Part shown: piece by piece, positions 1-10,053 of the stretch
Layout of the letters: each line of letters begins with the position of its first letter
Position numbering within the stretch: position 1 is the stretch's first letter
From: Shewanella pneumatophori
Lineage (GTDB): Bacteria; Pseudomonadota; Gammaproteobacteria; Enterobacterales; Shewanellaceae
DNA: 64,000 bases
Assembly: GCF_023283895.1 (NCBI RefSeq)
Contig: NZ_JAKILB010000001.1
Span: 62,001 to 126,000 of the forward strand
Direction: 5' to 3'
Program-made: the position numbers and the translations under genes
The notes under the pieces: model-generated
Seen by the model: the letters and a program-made list of their open reading frames with translations, nothing else
The model's database searches: none
Told to the model about the DNA's origin: nothing

Positions 1-307
1 AACGTTGATAAACTAATGAGCGTTGTTCGCGATTGAAAGGGGTTTCTTCTGTATCGTTGGCAATAAAGTATTGCTGGATCTCAACTCTGTAAGACTCTAG
101 AAAGTAGCGTAAATAGGCGACAACAGGGTAAAGGCGATTGAGTGTGTGCGGGCTATGATGGATATCGTAATAGCCTACGACAGTATAAATGAGTGAACAC
201 ACAAGGAGTAAGCTTGCAAATAAACCTGATGCATTGAGCATATAGTTAATGGCAAGCAAATTTCCTAAGGTCGCAATGACCCAATAGACCTTTTGCATTA
301 TTGTCAT
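1..307 (-). CDS. FMN-binding glutamate synthase family protein, N-terminal fragment
   Basis: The gene starts with ATG at 307 and runs off the left edge, so only about 102 residues are visible. Two hydrophobic segments near residues 8-45 are followed by a stretch reading RYFLESYRVEIQQYF and then FNREQRSLVYQR. I recognise this arrangement from the membrane-anchored, stand-alone glutamate-synthase-like FMN proteins (GltB central-domain family, YerD type), where it precedes the FMN barrel. The barrel itself lies outside the window, so cofactor and activity are not seen. The gene points away from the acetyltransferase at 459. Confidence 0.6.
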   Translation of the reverse strand, partial: MTIMQKVYWVIATLGNLLAINYMLNASGLFASLLLVCSLIYTVVGYYDIHHSPHTLNRLYPVVAYLRYFLESYRVEIQQYFIANDTEETPFNREQRSLVYQR

Positions 308-458
308 AAAGCATTCCTTTGTAGCTGACTATAATTGGTATCGCTTTATTGAACGCGATTAAGCCCGTTTAAGCAAACATGTTTTAATACTTTCTAAACT
401 AAACAAAATATGAGTATATTAGGTGGATAACCCGTAAAGGGAATAAAAGGAGGTTATT

Positions 459-959
459 GTGATTATCACCGAGACAGACAGGCTGATCCTGAGACATTTT
501 GAAGCAAGAGATACTAAGGCTATCTTTTTGCTTAACAGTATTCCCGAGGTACTGACTTATATTCCTGGAGAGCCGATGACGTCGTTGTCTCAGGCAGAGC
601 AAATTTTTGAAAATGTCATTTCCACCAGTTATCGAGATCGCGGCTATGGTCGTTGGGCGGTAGAACATAAAGCTGATGGTAAGGTGATCGGTTTTTGTGG
701 GCCAACATTTATTACCGAGTTTAATGAGGTTGAGCTTGGCTATCGCTATTTACCGCAATATTGGGGGCAGGGCATAGGTTATGAAGCAGGTGCTGCAGCA
801 TTAGAATGCTTTAAAAATTATGACATCCATGAAGCAATAGCACTGATTTTACTTGGCAATAAAGGCTCTGAAGGTGTTGCCAGAAAAGTCGGTATGAAAG
901 AGCGTAATCGCGATAAATTTATGGGCCACAAGGTCAATGTTTTTCACAAAGTGCTTTGA
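459..959 (+). CDS. GNAT family N-acetyltransferase (RimJ/RimL-like)
   Basis: A 166-residue single-domain GNAT protein that should transfer an acetyl group from acetyl-CoA to an amine; the substrate cannot be told from sequence. The N-terminus ETDRLILRHFEARD is the usual first strand of RimJ/RimL-like members. The acetyl-CoA loop is visible as YWGQGIGYEAG near residues 108-118, and the late motif GNKGSEGVARKVGMKE follows. The start is a GTG at 459, chosen because a near-perfect AAAGGAGG lies 6 bases upstream (446-453). It is transcribed alone and ends before the shared terminator at 1053-1080. Confidence 0.85.
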   Translation: MIITETDRLILRHFEARDTKAIFLLNSIPEVLTYIPGEPMTSLSQAEQIFENVISTSYRDRGYGRWAVEHKADGKVIGFCGPTFITEFNEVELGYRYLPQYWGQGIGYEAGAAALECFKNYDIHEAIALILLGNKGSEGVARKVGMKERNRDKFMGHKVNVFHKVL

Positions 960-1052
960 TAAAGGGTTTTTAATTAGGTGAGCTTATTAATGGCCTTGAA
1001 TTAAAGGACATTAATTAAAACTATGATTGCATCTTCATATTTTAAAGTAATA

Positions 1053-1080
1053 AAAAAACCAGCTAACAGCTGGTTTTTTT
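1053..1080. terminator. Bidirectional rho-independent terminator
   Basis: A 12-bp stem (AAAAAACCAGCT / AGCTGGTTTTTT) with a 3-base loop. T-runs occur on both strands, so it can end both the acetyltransferase gene from the left and fur from the right. Confidence 0.85.
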
Positions 1081-1097
1081 ATTACTTGAGCGTAGCT

Positions 1098-1529
1098 TTA
1101 CGCGTCGCCGTGGTCACATTCATCGTTAGTGCACACACCATATAAGTACAAGCTATGGTTGGTCAGCTTGATATTATGTTTCATGGCGATTTCATCTTGA
1201 CGACGCTCAATCACTTCGTCAGAAAATTCAATAACTTTACCGCATGAAAGACATACCAAATGGTCATGGTGATGCTGAGATGAAAGTTCGAAAACAGCTT
1301 TGCCGCTTTCAAAGTGGTGACGAGTCACGATACCAGCATCATCAAATTGGTTTAGAACACGATAAACAGTAGCAAGACCTATCTCTTCACCCATGTCGAG
1401 TAACTTCTTATAGAGGTCCTCGGCACTAATATGTTGATTCTCTGGCGCTTGCATCAATTCTAAAATTTTGACTCGTGGTAAGGTCACTTTCAAACCCGCT
1501 TTCTTTAGCGCTTGATTTCCATCTGTCAT
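1098..1529 (-). CDS. fur: Ferric uptake regulator Fur
   Basis: A 143-residue Fur protein, the iron-responsive repressor that binds Fur boxes when loaded with ferrous iron. The N-terminal winged helix contains LKVTLPRVKILELM and the recognition region GLATVYRVLNQFDDAGIV. The metal-binding half has the HHHDHLVCLSCGKVIEF segment, carrying His ligands and the first zinc Cys pair, and a C-terminal CTNDEC. An upstream in-frame start at 1562 would add 11 residues. I chose ATG at 1529 because MTDGNQALKKAGLK is the canonical Fur beginning. It stands alone and shares a terminator with the convergent acetyltransferase gene. Confidence 0.95.
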   Translation of the reverse strand: MTDGNQALKKAGLKVTLPRVKILELMQAPENQHISAEDLYKKLLDMGEEIGLATVYRVLNQFDDAGIVTRHHFESGKAVFELSSQHHHDHLVCLSCGKVIEFSDEVIERRQDEIAMKHNIKLTNHSLYLYGVCTNDECDHGDA

Positions 1530-1797
1530 TATTGGTCTCTTGATTGCAGAACGATTAGCCATAAGTTAATCAGTTCATTTGTGGGTATTCAATCCATTAT
1601 ATGTGTACAAAATGAAAACTTAAACCTTTGATCTAGCAATAAAGCGTCTTTACCAAATAAAAGCTATTAACTAGATATAAAACAAGCAATTTAAGCATAC
1701 ATTTTGTATTGTTATTACCCATTTATACTAACGCCTAATGTCATGTAAGACTACAAAAAGGCAAAATGGCAACAAAGACCAATAAAAAGGACTGTAG

Positions 1798-2523
1798 ATG
1801 TACCAGCAGATTGTAGTATTGACCGGAGCAGGGATCTCAGCCGAATCTGGATTACGCACCTTTAGAGATCAAGATGGTTTATGGGAAGAGCACAAAATTG
1901 AGGAAGTGGCTACGCCAGAAGGTTATGCAAATAACCCTGAGTTGGTGGAGGGATTTTATAACGACAGGTGGCAGCAGTTTCACAATGGCTCAATTGAGCC
2001 TAATGCGGGACATATTGCGCTTGCTAAATTAGAGCAAGAGTTTCAAGGTGAATTGTTAGTCGTTACTCAAAACATCGATGACTTGCATGAAAGAGCAGGT
2101 TCTAGACGCCTTTTGCACATGCATGGAGAGCTTTCTAAGGGCCGATGCCCACGCTCACAACAAACGTTTTTACTTAGGGAACCTTTTGGACCTGAGCATA
2201 CTTGTACTTGTTGTATTCCGGCACAACGTTTGCGTCCGCATGTGGTATGGTTTGGCGAAATGCCGTTTGGCTTAGATAGAATCCAGCACGCGCTTGATAC
2301 CTGTGACCTATTTATCGCAATTGGTACATCGGGTACTGTTTATCCTGCTGCGGGTTTTGTTGATACCGCTAATCATCATGGTGCGCAAACCGTTGAGGTT
2401 AACTTAGTTGCTGCCGACCGCCATAGTCAGTTTCAATATCATCTTGAGGGCAAGGCGAGTGAGTTAGTTCCTAAACTCGTTGATGATATTCTTAATGGTA
2501 AAATTGTCAGTAATGATATTTAG
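1798..2523 (+). CDS. cobB: NAD-dependent protein deacylase, CobB sirtuin
   Basis: A 241-residue class III sirtuin that removes acyl groups from lysines using NAD+. Visible motifs are the NAD loop GAGISAESGLRTFRD (about residues 10-24), TQNIDDLHERAG (about 90) and the catalytic His in HMHGEL (about 109). The segment FYNDRW keeps the Tyr-x-x-Arg pair that marks sirtuins able to desuccinylate. The zinc region is unusual to read: one Cys in GRCPRSQQ, then a tight HTCTCC cluster instead of two evenly spaced CxxC pairs. An AAAAAGGA ribosome site precedes ATG 1798. Monocistronic by spacing, although the P-loop gene follows closely. Confidence 0.92.
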   Translation: MYQQIVVLTGAGISAESGLRTFRDQDGLWEEHKIEEVATPEGYANNPELVEGFYNDRWQQFHNGSIEPNAGHIALAKLEQEFQGELLVVTQNIDDLHERAGSRRLLHMHGELSKGRCPRSQQTFLLREPFGPEHTCTCCIPAQRLRPHVVWFGEMPFGLDRIQHALDTCDLFIAIGTSGTVYPAAGFVDTANHHGAQTVEVNLVAADRHSQFQYHLEGKASELVPKLVDDILNGKIVSNDI

Positions 2524-2593
2524 AATTAATCATATTTAGAATTAGTGATTGGCTGTGATTATGTATACAGCAAAACTTTTGGGGCTAAAACGA

Positions 2594-3052
2594 ATGACAA
2601 GACAAACTAATTACCAAGGTTTAGCAATTATTATGCGCGGCTTACCTGGTAGTGGAAAAAGCTACTGGGTTGAAGAGTATATTAAGGGGCTACCAAAATC
2701 ACAAAGTGATGAGCAAGTGAAAGTTTGTTCAACTGATGAGTTTTTTTATCAAGAAGGACAATACAAGTTTAATCCTAAGGAGTTGTCTAAATACCACCAA
2801 CTCAACTTGACCCGCTTCATACATGCTATTGCCAATAAAGTCCCTGTGGTCATTTGCGATAACACTAATATGGCACAGTGGGAGTTTGACGGTTACTGCA
2901 AAGCGGCGAAAGCGGAAGGGTATCAAATTCAAATTCAGCAAGTAGGCGAACCGAAAAATAAAGAGCATCAACTGTTATGTGCCGACCGAAACAAGCATAG
3001 AGTTCCGTTGAGCAGTATCACTAGCATGGCAAGAGCATTTGAAGTTATTTGA
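2594..3052 (+). CDS. P-loop ATPase/kinase-like protein
   Basis: A protein of about 152 residues with a clean Walker A motif, RGLPGSGKSYW, near its N-terminus. A CSTDEFFY segment and VVICDNTNMAQWEFDGY follow. This order (P-loop, then ST-D-x-F, then a DNTN box) is typical of the AAA_33/zeta-toxin-like small kinase group that acts on nucleotides or polynucleotide ends; the real substrate is unknown. Upstream in-frame starts at 2561 (ATG) and 2549 (TTG) exist. I prefer ATG 2594 because a GGGGC lies about 9 bases before it and the extra residues are not part of the fold. It follows cobB by 70 bases and may be co-transcribed. Confidence 0.7.
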   Translation: MTRQTNYQGLAIIMRGLPGSGKSYWVEEYIKGLPKSQSDEQVKVCSTDEFFYQEGQYKFNPKELSKYHQLNLTRFIHAIANKVPVVICDNTNMAQWEFDGYCKAAKAEGYQIQIQQVGEPKNKEHQLLCADRNKHRVPLSSITSMARAFEVI

Positions 3053-3338
3053 TGTTTTTTAAGTTATTTTTCCAGAGTCAGCAAGTGCTATTAGTGGCTA
3101 TTTTCGAAAGCTAATATGCTTGCTGGATTTGCTTTTATATTAATTAGCACTGCATTTATTGGTTTATTCACATCTCTTTCCTATCTCGACTTTCTCGCTT
3201 CTTTTGTCATTTATGACTTTATTGCACAAATAACGACAGGTCGCTAATCATTATTCTTTACCTGAATGATAACTGTGTAGGAACAGTTTCTTATGCTCGG
3301 CTAATGATCCAATTAGAACACTAGGGAATTAAGATAAT

Positions 3339-3373
3339 AAAAAAGCCTGTAGATTTTCATCTACAGGCTTTTT
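3339..3373. terminator. Terminator downstream of the EF-G gene
   Basis: A 14-bp stem (AAAAAGCCTGTAGA / TCTACAGGCTTTTT) with a 6-base loop lies 43 bases beyond the stop of the minus-strand EF-G gene. T-runs are present in both directions. Confidence 0.85.
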
Positions 3374-3415
3374 GTTAAAGATTAAAACTCTAAAGAGTAA
3401 TAACTAAATTAATAG

Positions 3416-5509
3416 TTACTTCTTAGCTTCAGCAGCTTTTCTTTCTTTAACTTGAGCGATAACTTTCTCAGAAACGCTGTTTGGACACTGTGCGTAGTGA
3501 GCGAATTCCATAGAGAATTGGCCACGACCAGAAGTCATAGTACGTAGTGAACCGATGTAACCGAACATTTCTGAAAGCGGTACGTCAGCCTTAATACGAA
3601 CACCAGTAACACCAGCGTTTTGGTCTTTGATCATACCACGACGACGGTTAAGGTCACCAATTACGTCACCAACGTTGTCATCTGGGCTGAATACGTCAAC
3701 GTTCATGATAGGCTCAAGAAGTTCTGCACCAGCTTTTGGCATAGATTGACGGAATGCGCCTTTAGCAGCGATTTCGAACGCGATAGCTGACGAGTCAACT
3801 GCGTGGAAAGCACCGTCAGTTAGTTCTAGTTCAACGTCTAGCACTGGGAAGCCTGCAACAGTACCAGTCTTCATCATGCTTTCGAAGCCTTTCTCAACTG
3901 CTGGCCAGAATTCCTTAGGAACGTTACCACCAACTACTGAAGACTTGAACGTGAAGCCAGTGTTAGCTTCGCCTGGACGGATAACGTAGTCGATCTTACC
4001 GAACTGACCAGAACCACCAGACTGCTTCTTGTGAGTGTAGCTATCAGCGATTTCGCGAGTGATAGTTTCACGGTAAGCAACTTGTGGCTCACCTACAATT
4101 AGCTCAACGCCGTAAGTACGCTTAAGGATATCTACCTTAATGTCTAGGTGAAGCTCACCCATACCTTTAAGGATAGTTTCGCCTGAGTCTTCGTCAGTTT
4201 CTACGCGGAATGATGGATCTTCTGCGATCATCTTACCGATAGCGATACCCATCTTCTCTGAACCACCTTTATCTTTTGGTGCTACAGCGATAGAGATTAC
4301 TGGCTCTGGGAATACCATTGCTTCAAGAGTACAAGGGTGCTTAACATCACATAAAGTGTGACCAGTTTGTACGTTCTTCATACCAACGATCGCGATGATG
4401 TCACCAGCTTGTGCGTAATCAAGTTCGTTACGCTCATCAGCTTGCATTTCACACATACGGCCGATACGTTCAGTCTTACCAGTTGCACTGTTAAGAATCG
4501 TGTCGCCTTTACGTAGCTGACCTGAGTAGATACGTACGAATGTTAGTGCACCGAAACGGTCATCCATAATCTTGAATGCTAGTGCTTTTAGTGGCTCGTC
4601 AATAGATACTAGAGCGTGCTCACCAGTTTCGTTACCTTCTTCGTCAGTTAGAGGCTGTGGATCAACTTCTACTGGATCTGGTAGGTAATCAACAACTGCG
4701 TCAAGAAGAAGCTGCATACCTTTGTTCTTGAATGCAGAACCACAGTATGTTGGGAAAACAGCCATAGTACGAGTACCCTTACGGATACAACGCTTAACGT
4801 CTTCGATAGATGGCTCTTCGCCTTCCATGTATGCTTCTAATAGATCATCGTCTTGCTCAAGAGCAGTTTCGATTAGCATTTCACGGTATTCTTCAACTTG
4901 GTCAACCATGTCAGCTGGAATGTCTTCGATGCGGTAGTTTTCCGCTTCGCCAGTCTCGTCCCATACCCATGCTTTACGAGTAAGAAGATCTACAACACCA
5001 GTAAATTCGTCTTCGATACCGATTGGTAGAACCATTACTAGTGCGTTAGCAGCTAGAACGTCTTTAGTTTGCTTAACAACACGTAGGAAGTCAGCACCCA
5101 TACGGTCTAACTTGTTTACGAAGATGATACGAGCAACGCGAGAATCGTTAGCATAGCGCCAGTTAGTTTCTGATTGTGGTTCAACACCACCAGAACCACA
5201 GAATACACCGATACCACCGTCAAGAACTTTAAGAGAACGGTAAACTTCTACTGTAAAGTCAACGTGGCCAGGGGTGTCAATAACGTTGAAACGGTGATCG
5301 TTCCAAAAACAACTAACAGCAGCAGACTGAATGGTAATACCACGCTCAGCTTCCTGTTCCATGAAGTCAGTTGTAGATTCGCCGTCATGAGTTTCACCAG
5401 ACTTATGGATCTTACCGGTTAGCTTTAGGATACGCTCAGTTGTAGTAGTCTTACCCGCGTCAACGTGAGCAAAGATACCAATGTTTCTGTACTTTGATAA
5501 ATCAGTCAT
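3416..5509 (-). CDS. fusB: Elongation factor G, second paralog (EF-G2)
   Basis: A 697-residue translational GTPase that catalyses ribosomal translocation or ribosome recycling. G1 is [12 protein letters not shown] (residues about 14-25), switch II is DTPGHVD and G4 is NKLDRMGAD. Domains II-V follow in the normal order and the protein is full length. It begins [13 protein letters not shown], and no rpsL, rpsG or tufA neighbours are present. This matches the stand-alone second EF-G carried by many Shewanella, Vibrio and Pseudomonas rather than the str-operon copy; the symbol (also called fusA2) rests on that. Monocistronic, with its own terminator at 3339-3373. Confidence 0.9.
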   Translation of the reverse strand: MTDLSKYRNIGIFAHVDAGKTTTTERILKLTGKIHKSGETHDGESTTDFMEQEAERGITIQSAAVSCFWNDHRFNVIDTPGHVDFTVEVYRSLKVLDGGIGVFCGSGGVEPQSETNWRYANDSRVARIIFVNKLDRMGADFLRVVKQTKDVLAANALVMVLPIGIEDEFTGVVDLLTRKAWVWDETGEAENYRIEDIPADMVDQVEEYREMLIETALEQDDDLLEAYMEGEEPSIEDVKRCIRKGTRTMAVFPTYCGSAFKNKGMQLLLDAVVDYLPDPVEVDPQPLTDEEGNETGEHALVSIDEPLKALAFKIMDDRFGALTFVRIYSGQLRKGDTILNSATGKTERIGRMCEMQADERNELDYAQAGDIIAIVGMKNVQTGHTLCDVKHPCTLEAMVFPEPVISIAVAPKDKGGSEKMGIAIGKMIAEDPSFRVETDEDSGETILKGMGELHLDIKVDILKRTYGVELIVGEPQVAYRETITREIADSYTHKKQSGGSGQFGKIDYVIRPGEANTGFTFKSSVVGGNVPKEFWPAVEKGFESMMKTGTVAGFPVLDVELELTDGAFHAVDSSAIAFEIAAKGAFRQSMPKAGAELLEPIMNVDVFSPDDNVGDVIGDLNRRRGMIKDQNAGVTGVRIKADVPLSEMFGYIGSLRTMTSGRGQFSMEFAHYAQCPNSVSEKVIAQVKERKAAEAKK

Positions 5510-6180
5510 TTTTCTACTCTATTGGAGTTACGTTCTAAAATTCCGCGCAAGTATAGCAATACTTTTCAATTTATTTTATTCATTTTTATCATTCAGGGCT
5601 AAATTAAACGAAATATCATAAAAAAATCACATTTTATAGCCAAAACTAAGCTCAAAAATCCGTTTGCAAAGGCTTGAGGAACCTAGCATGTGGCTTTTTT
5701 CGCTGAATTTTTTATCGACATAGAATAAATGGGCATACGATTGCGCGAAGCTGAAGCTAGTTTAGTCAAATTTAATCCAAAAGGACACAAGCAAACCTAA
5801 GTAAGCATAGCTATGATTGATGAAAGAATGGCTTTATCGACGTCATCAGGAATAAGTCGAAGCACGCTTGTGTGTATTGGGCACTTTAACTGGTGCCTTT
5901 AATGAGTATTAATCGTTTTGCTGATCCTCAACGTATCTCTGGTAATGATGCTTCTATTGCCAACGAGTCGTTATTATCCCATAGATACAGTGGGTTTTAA
6001 GGCTTCGTTGTTTGACATAACGCGCAAACGAATTTGATTGAGGACACTTGTTGAGGGCAGTTGATGCAGACTTTAGTTAGCCTTGGGAGGGGTGAGCACT
6101 TGTCTTGGGCTAAGGGCAGTTTTGTAGCTAAATCAATACCTATGTTTTTTGCCCATTGCTTTGGTCGTGGGGCTTGTATC
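5510..6180. other. Long gap between EF-G2 and the metallopeptidase gene
   Basis: About 670 bases with no convincing gene. The left part must hold the EF-G2 promoter. A 32-codon frame at 5902-6000 (starting MSINRFADPQ) has no ribosome site and I do not call it. No RNA gene, repeat or mobile-element end was recognised. Confidence 0.5.
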
Positions 6181-7019
6181 ATGATGCTGCGAGTCTGTAG
6201 CGTACTATTTGGCTTGTTATCTTTTCAGTCTATGGCTGCTGAGATTGACATTGCTGAGATTGACATTATTGACATCAGTGTTCCGGACGCCGAAAAAGTA
6301 AAAGTGAAGCTATGGGTCGACCATGGTCTGGATGCTGTGAGCAAGACGTTAGGTCCGCTGCCGCAAAAACGTATCGAAATAGAAGTGATACAGCAGCGTA
6401 ATGCTCGTGAACCGGTTCCTTTTGCCGAAGTGATCCGCGATAACCCCATTAAAGTTAAGTTGACCGTTGATGCTTTCGCTACTTTAGACGATTTTATAGA
6501 AGATTGGACTTTGTACCATGAGTTGTCGCATTTATATTTGCCATATTTAGATTATCCCTCCTTTTGGCTTACAGAGGGTTTTGCAACTTATATGCAATAT
6601 GTGGTGATGCTTAATAGTCAGATAATTAATCGTCAGTCGTTTATTGAGCGTATGCGCGATGGTTTCATTCGTGGCGCCAATCAAATAAAAAAGCATCCAG
6701 GTCGACTTGCTGATGTGGCGGATGATATGTGGCAGAGAGGGCATTTAAGCGAGTTTATTGGTCTGGTGCGGCGTTTTTTGTTGAAGTTGATTATCAATTA
6801 ATGAGTCAAGGCCTTAGTCTTGCGAATGTTATTACACGTTTTAGCCAATGTTGTTTAAGTAAAAATAATACCGGGAAACAGCTAATGACTGAATTTGATC
6901 ATCTTACAAATACCACGGTTTTTACTGACGCTTACTTACTGTATGCAAAGCGACGGGACTTTCCTAAAATCTCTGCTCTTCAAATTGAGAGAGTTGCTGA
7001 TTATTACTCTGAGCATTAA
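6181..7019 (+). pseudogene. Secreted HExxH metallopeptidase, frameshifted
   Basis: The reading frame from ATG 6181 starts with a signal peptide (MMLRVCSVLFGLLSFQSMAA). It carries a zinc-peptidase signature, YHELSHLYLPY, with a second glutamate motif TEGFATYMQY about 20 residues later, the pattern of the MA-clan 'peptidase MA-like' family. Around 6739-6741 the coding frame jumps by one base. The old frame ends at 6801, while the continuation (KRVYWSGAAFFVEVDYQLM) runs in another frame to 7019. Restoring one G in the GGG run at 6739-6741 gives an uninterrupted protein of about 279 residues. Either this is a recent inactivation or a homopolymer sequencing error. Expected location is the periplasm; function otherwise unknown. 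Confidence 0.75.
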
Positions 7020-7112
7020 AGCCGTTAAATAAACAAGCAACAATGGCTAAACATCAGAGTTGTCTAGCAAAGAAAACACGAATCACACCAATATATACGT
7101 TTAAATGCAGCG

Positions 7113-7143
7113 AAGTGGCATAACAACATTTATGCCACTTTTT
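7113..7143 (+). terminator. Terminator after the metallopeptidase gene
   Basis: A 10-bp stem (AAGTGGCATA / TATGCCACTT) with an 8-base loop is followed by T5 on the plus strand. On the minus strand no T-run follows, so it serves the plus-strand gene rather than bioA. Confidence 0.75.
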
Positions 7144-7180
7144 GAGGCTAAATTGCCGAAAAAAAAACAAAGCGCTGTCA

Positions 7181-8521
7181 CTAACCGTGACTAATAAAAT
7201 CGCCAGCGGCATTAGGTAAACTAGACTGTTTTGCAACCGCTTTCATTGCCTTGGTTAGCTTACTTAAGTCCGTCGAACTAATGCAGTAAGGCGGCATAAT
7301 ATAGATAAGATTAGAGAAAGGTCTAATCCACACGCCTAAATCTACAAATTGCTGCTGAAGCTCGGCGGTATTAAGGGTACTAGACATTTCTAATACACCT
7401 ACGCCACCTAAGACTCTGACATCTACAACATTCGAATAATCGGCTGCTTCTGCTAACTCCATTTTTAATTGAGCTTCGATGGCACAGATTTGTTGTTGCC
7501 AATGATTCTCTTTGATGAGTTTAAGGCTCGCTACTGCAGCTGCGCAAGCTAATGGGTTCCCCATAAAAGTAGGACCATGCATGAACACACCTGCTGGAGA
7601 GTCACTTACTCCTTGTGCGACTTCGTCACTGCATAGGGTAGCGGCTAAAGAAATATAACCACCAGTTAGTGCCTTACCCAAACAAAGGATATCAGCTTCA
7701 ATAGCACTATGTTCATAGGCAAAAAGTTTGCCTGTGCGGCCAAACCCGGTAGCTATCTCATCTAATATAAGTAGCACATTATATTTGTCGCACAATTTAC
7801 GCAGTGCAGCTAAGTAGTCTGGGTGGTAAAAACGCATACCGCCAGCACCTTGCATGATAGGCTCAACCAGCACTGCTGCAATTTGTTGATGACTATCTTC
7901 AAATAATTGGGCGATTTCGGTCAGTTCTTGCGGATCAAACTCTTCACCGAAACGAGATTGCGGCGCGGGGGCAAACAACTGTTTGGTAACCAGTTCGCCA
8001 AACATGGTGTGCATACCGCCTTCTGGATCACAAACACTCATGGCAGCAAAAGTATCGCCATGGTAACCGTTCTTGATTGTGAGGATCTTTTGCTTGTTTG
8101 GCTGAGCTCGACCTTGCCAATACTGCAGTGCCATTTTCATGGCAACTTCAACAGAAATTGAACCAGAATCGGCTAAAAAGACCTTGGTTAATTTAGGGCT
8201 GGTTAGTTCTACAAGTAAACGAGCTAGCTCAACTGCTGGTCGATGAGTTATTCCGCCAAACATAACATGGCTCAATTGCGCCGTTTGTTGCTGCATGGCC
8301 GCAACAATTTTCGGGTGACTATAACCATGAATACAAGCCCACCAGGAACTCGTACCATCGATTAACTTGCTACCGTCTTGCAATTGTAATTCAACACCTT
8401 CAGCTGCCACCACACCGTAAGCGGGCAGCGAATTAGTCATTGACGTATAAGGATGCCACAAATGATCTTTATCAAATTGAAGGTCAATACTGTTTGTCGT
8501 AGACTGATTATATTTGCTCAT
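7181..8521 (-). CDS. bioA: Adenosylmethionine-8-amino-7-oxononanoate aminotransferase BioA
   Basis: A 446-residue PLP enzyme that converts 7-keto-8-aminopelargonate to 7,8-diaminopelargonate using SAM as amino donor. The N-terminal HLWHPYTSM, the SSWWACIHGYSHP segment and the FGGITHRPAVELA motif are BioA-specific. The PLP pocket is seen in LLILDEIATGFGRTG, and the Schiff-base lysine in LCLGKALTGGY. The start at 8521 (MSKYNQSTTNS) is the only ATG before the conserved region. It is divergent from bioB, as in many gammaproteobacteria, so the two sides of biotin synthesis can be controlled from one 326-base region. Confidence 0.95.
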   Translation of the reverse strand: MSKYNQSTTNSIDLQFDKDHLWHPYTSMTNSLPAYGVVAAEGVELQLQDGSKLIDGTSSWWACIHGYSHPKIVAAMQQQTAQLSHVMFGGITHRPAVELARLLVELTSPKLTKVFLADSGSISVEVAMKMALQYWQGRAQPNKQKILTIKNGYHGDTFAAMSVCDPEGGMHTMFGELVTKQLFAPAPQSRFGEEFDPQELTEIAQLFEDSHQQIAAVLVEPIMQGAGGMRFYHPDYLAALRKLCDKYNVLLILDEIATGFGRTGKLFAYEHSAIEADILCLGKALTGGYISLAATLCSDEVAQGVSDSPAGVFMHGPTFMGNPLACAAAVASLKLIKENHWQQQICAIEAQLKMELAEAADYSNVVDVRVLGGVGVLEMSSTLNTAELQQQFVDLGVWIRPFSNLIYIMPPYCISSTDLSKLTKAMKAVAKQSSLPNAAGDFISHG

Positions 8522-8847
8522 AAATTAACCGTTAGTAAACCTTTTAGTTCGTATGACATTGACAGGTTACGGCCTGCAGGTATGCTAAGCAAGAAAAATA
8601 TAGTCGTAATTAACTAGGCACTTATTTGTAGTTATTTGTTTTTTATATTAAATAGTGTATTACCCTGTACAGGTTTATATTGATTAGTCACTTAGTCGAA
8701 TACCTAAGGGGTTATTTGCAATATAAAGCGAATGCAGTAAATAACCTCAATATTAAAGATTGGTCTAGTTATAGCGGTAACTCACCAGTTAACAACAATT
8801 AATAATAACGTCTTGTGATTTGAAATCAGTGAGCAAAAGGGAACCAA
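8522..8847. promoter_or_regulatory. Divergent bioA-bioB promoter region
   Basis: This 326-base region must hold both bio promoters. At 8532-8540 the sequence AGTAAACC resembles one half of the BirA operator (TTGTAAACC), and GGTTAC follows about 23 bases later. That spacing is wider than the roughly 15-16 of the E. coli operator, so an operator is only suggested. Two AT-rich blocks (8630-8660 and 8770-8815) could hold the bioB promoter. Confidence 0.4.
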
Positions 8848-9900
8848 ATGTCTGAAGTACAGCTAAGAAATGATTGGAAACGTCAAGAAATTGAAGCACT
8901 TTTTGCTTTGCCAATGAACGATCTTTTATTTCAAGCGCACAGTATTCATCGCCAAGAATTTGATCCAAATGAAGTTCAGATCAGTCGTTTGTTATCGATT
9001 AAAACCGGTGCTTGCCCTGAAGACTGTAAGTATTGCCCACAAAGCGCTCGTTACGACACAGGTCTTGAGAAAGAGCGCTTAATGGCGATGGAAACAGTAT
9101 TAACAGAGGCGCGCAGTGCAAAAGCTGCTGGTGCTTCACGTTTTTGTATGGGCGCTGCTTGGCGCAACCCTAAAGAGCGCGACATGCCATACTTAAAGAC
9201 CATGGTCGAAGAAGTCAAAGCGTTAGGCATGGAAACGTGTATGACCTTAGGCATGTTGTCAGCAGATCAAGCTAATACACTGGCAGAGGCTGGTTTAGAT
9301 TATTACAACCATAACTTAGATACTTCTCCAGAATATTATGGCGATGTGATCACCACTCGCACTTATCAGAGCCGTTTAGATACCCTAAGCAATGTACGCG
9401 CATCAGGTATGAAAGTATGTTCAGGTGGTATTGTTGGTATGGGTGAAAAAGCGACAGACCGCGCAGGACTCATTCAACAGCTTGCCAATCTAGATCAACA
9501 CCCTGATTCGGTACCGATTAATATGTTGGTAAAAGTCGAAGGTACGCCATTTGAAAAGCTTGATGATTTAGATCCATTAGAATTTGTGCGCACAATCGCT
9601 GTTGCGCGTATCACTATGCCTAAATCTCGGGTGCGTTTATCTGCAGGTCGTGAAAATATGACCGAAGAGTTGCAAGCAATGTGCTTCTTTGCCGGTGCTA
9701 ACTCAATTTTCTACGGTTGTAAGCTGTTAACGACACCAAATCCTGAAGAAAACGATGATATGGCGTTATTTAAAAAGTTAGGCTTGCACCCTGAGCAAGG
9801 CGTAGCAGCCACTAAAGAGCAAGATCAAGCGATGCTTGCCAAAGCTGCTGCACAGCAAGATAAGAAGCAATCAGCGTTTTATGATGCTGCTGCGCTCTAG
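8848..9900 (+). CDS. bioB: Biotin synthase BioB
   Basis: A 350-residue radical-SAM enzyme that inserts sulfur into dethiobiotin. The radical-SAM cysteines are in [14 protein letters not shown] (residues about 52-65), and the further cluster and substrate residues in [20 protein letters not shown] and YYNHNLDTS are all present. The C-terminal [11 protein letters not shown] is intact. The ribosome site AAAAGGGAACC precedes ATG 8848. It is the first gene of the bioBFCD operon. A 153-base gap with a perfect hairpin separates it from bioF. Confidence 0.97.
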   Translation: MSEVQLRNDWKRQEIEALFALPMNDLLFQAHSIHRQEFDPNEVQISRLLSIKTGACPEDCKYCPQSARYDTGLEKERLMAMETVLTEARSAKAAGASRFCMGAAWRNPKERDMPYLKTMVEEVKALGMETCMTLGMLSADQANTLAEAGLDYYNHNLDTSPEYYGDVITTRTYQSRLDTLSNVRASGMKVCSGGIVGMGEKATDRAGLIQQLANLDQHPDSVPINMLVKVEGTPFEKLDDLDPLEFVRTIAVARITMPKSRVRLSAGRENMTEELQAMCFFAGANSIFYGCKLLTTPNPEENDDMALFKKLGLHPEQGVAATKEQDQAMLAKAAAQQDKKQSAFYDAAAL

Positions 9901-9989
9901 TTGCACTTGAAGGGCATAAATAAGCGCAAAAACAAATAAAGAGTAATTAAAGCAACAGCTAAAATCGTAGAAATCTAACCATTGCAATC

Positions 9990-10024
9990 GCTTATACCTC
10001 GGAGACTTACAGAGAGGTATAAGC
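9990..10024. repeat. Perfect 11-bp inverted repeat in the bioB-bioF gap
   Basis: GCTTATACCTC (9990-10000) and its exact reverse complement (10014-10024) are separated by 13 bases. No T-run follows, so it is not a standard terminator. It may be an mRNA stability or processing hairpin inside the bio operon. Confidence 0.7.
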
Positions 10025-10053
10025 ACTACACGCTTTTAAATTGAGCCTAATCA

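Noticed and set aside
5902..6000. 32-codon plus-strand frame in the EF-G2 / metallopeptidase gap.
   Set aside because: No ribosome site and no recognisable sequence; such frames are expected by chance in 670 bases.
8532..8570. Full BirA operator between bioA and bioB.
   Set aside because: Only one half-site is good. The second is short and too far away, so it is kept only as a weak note in the intergenic feature.
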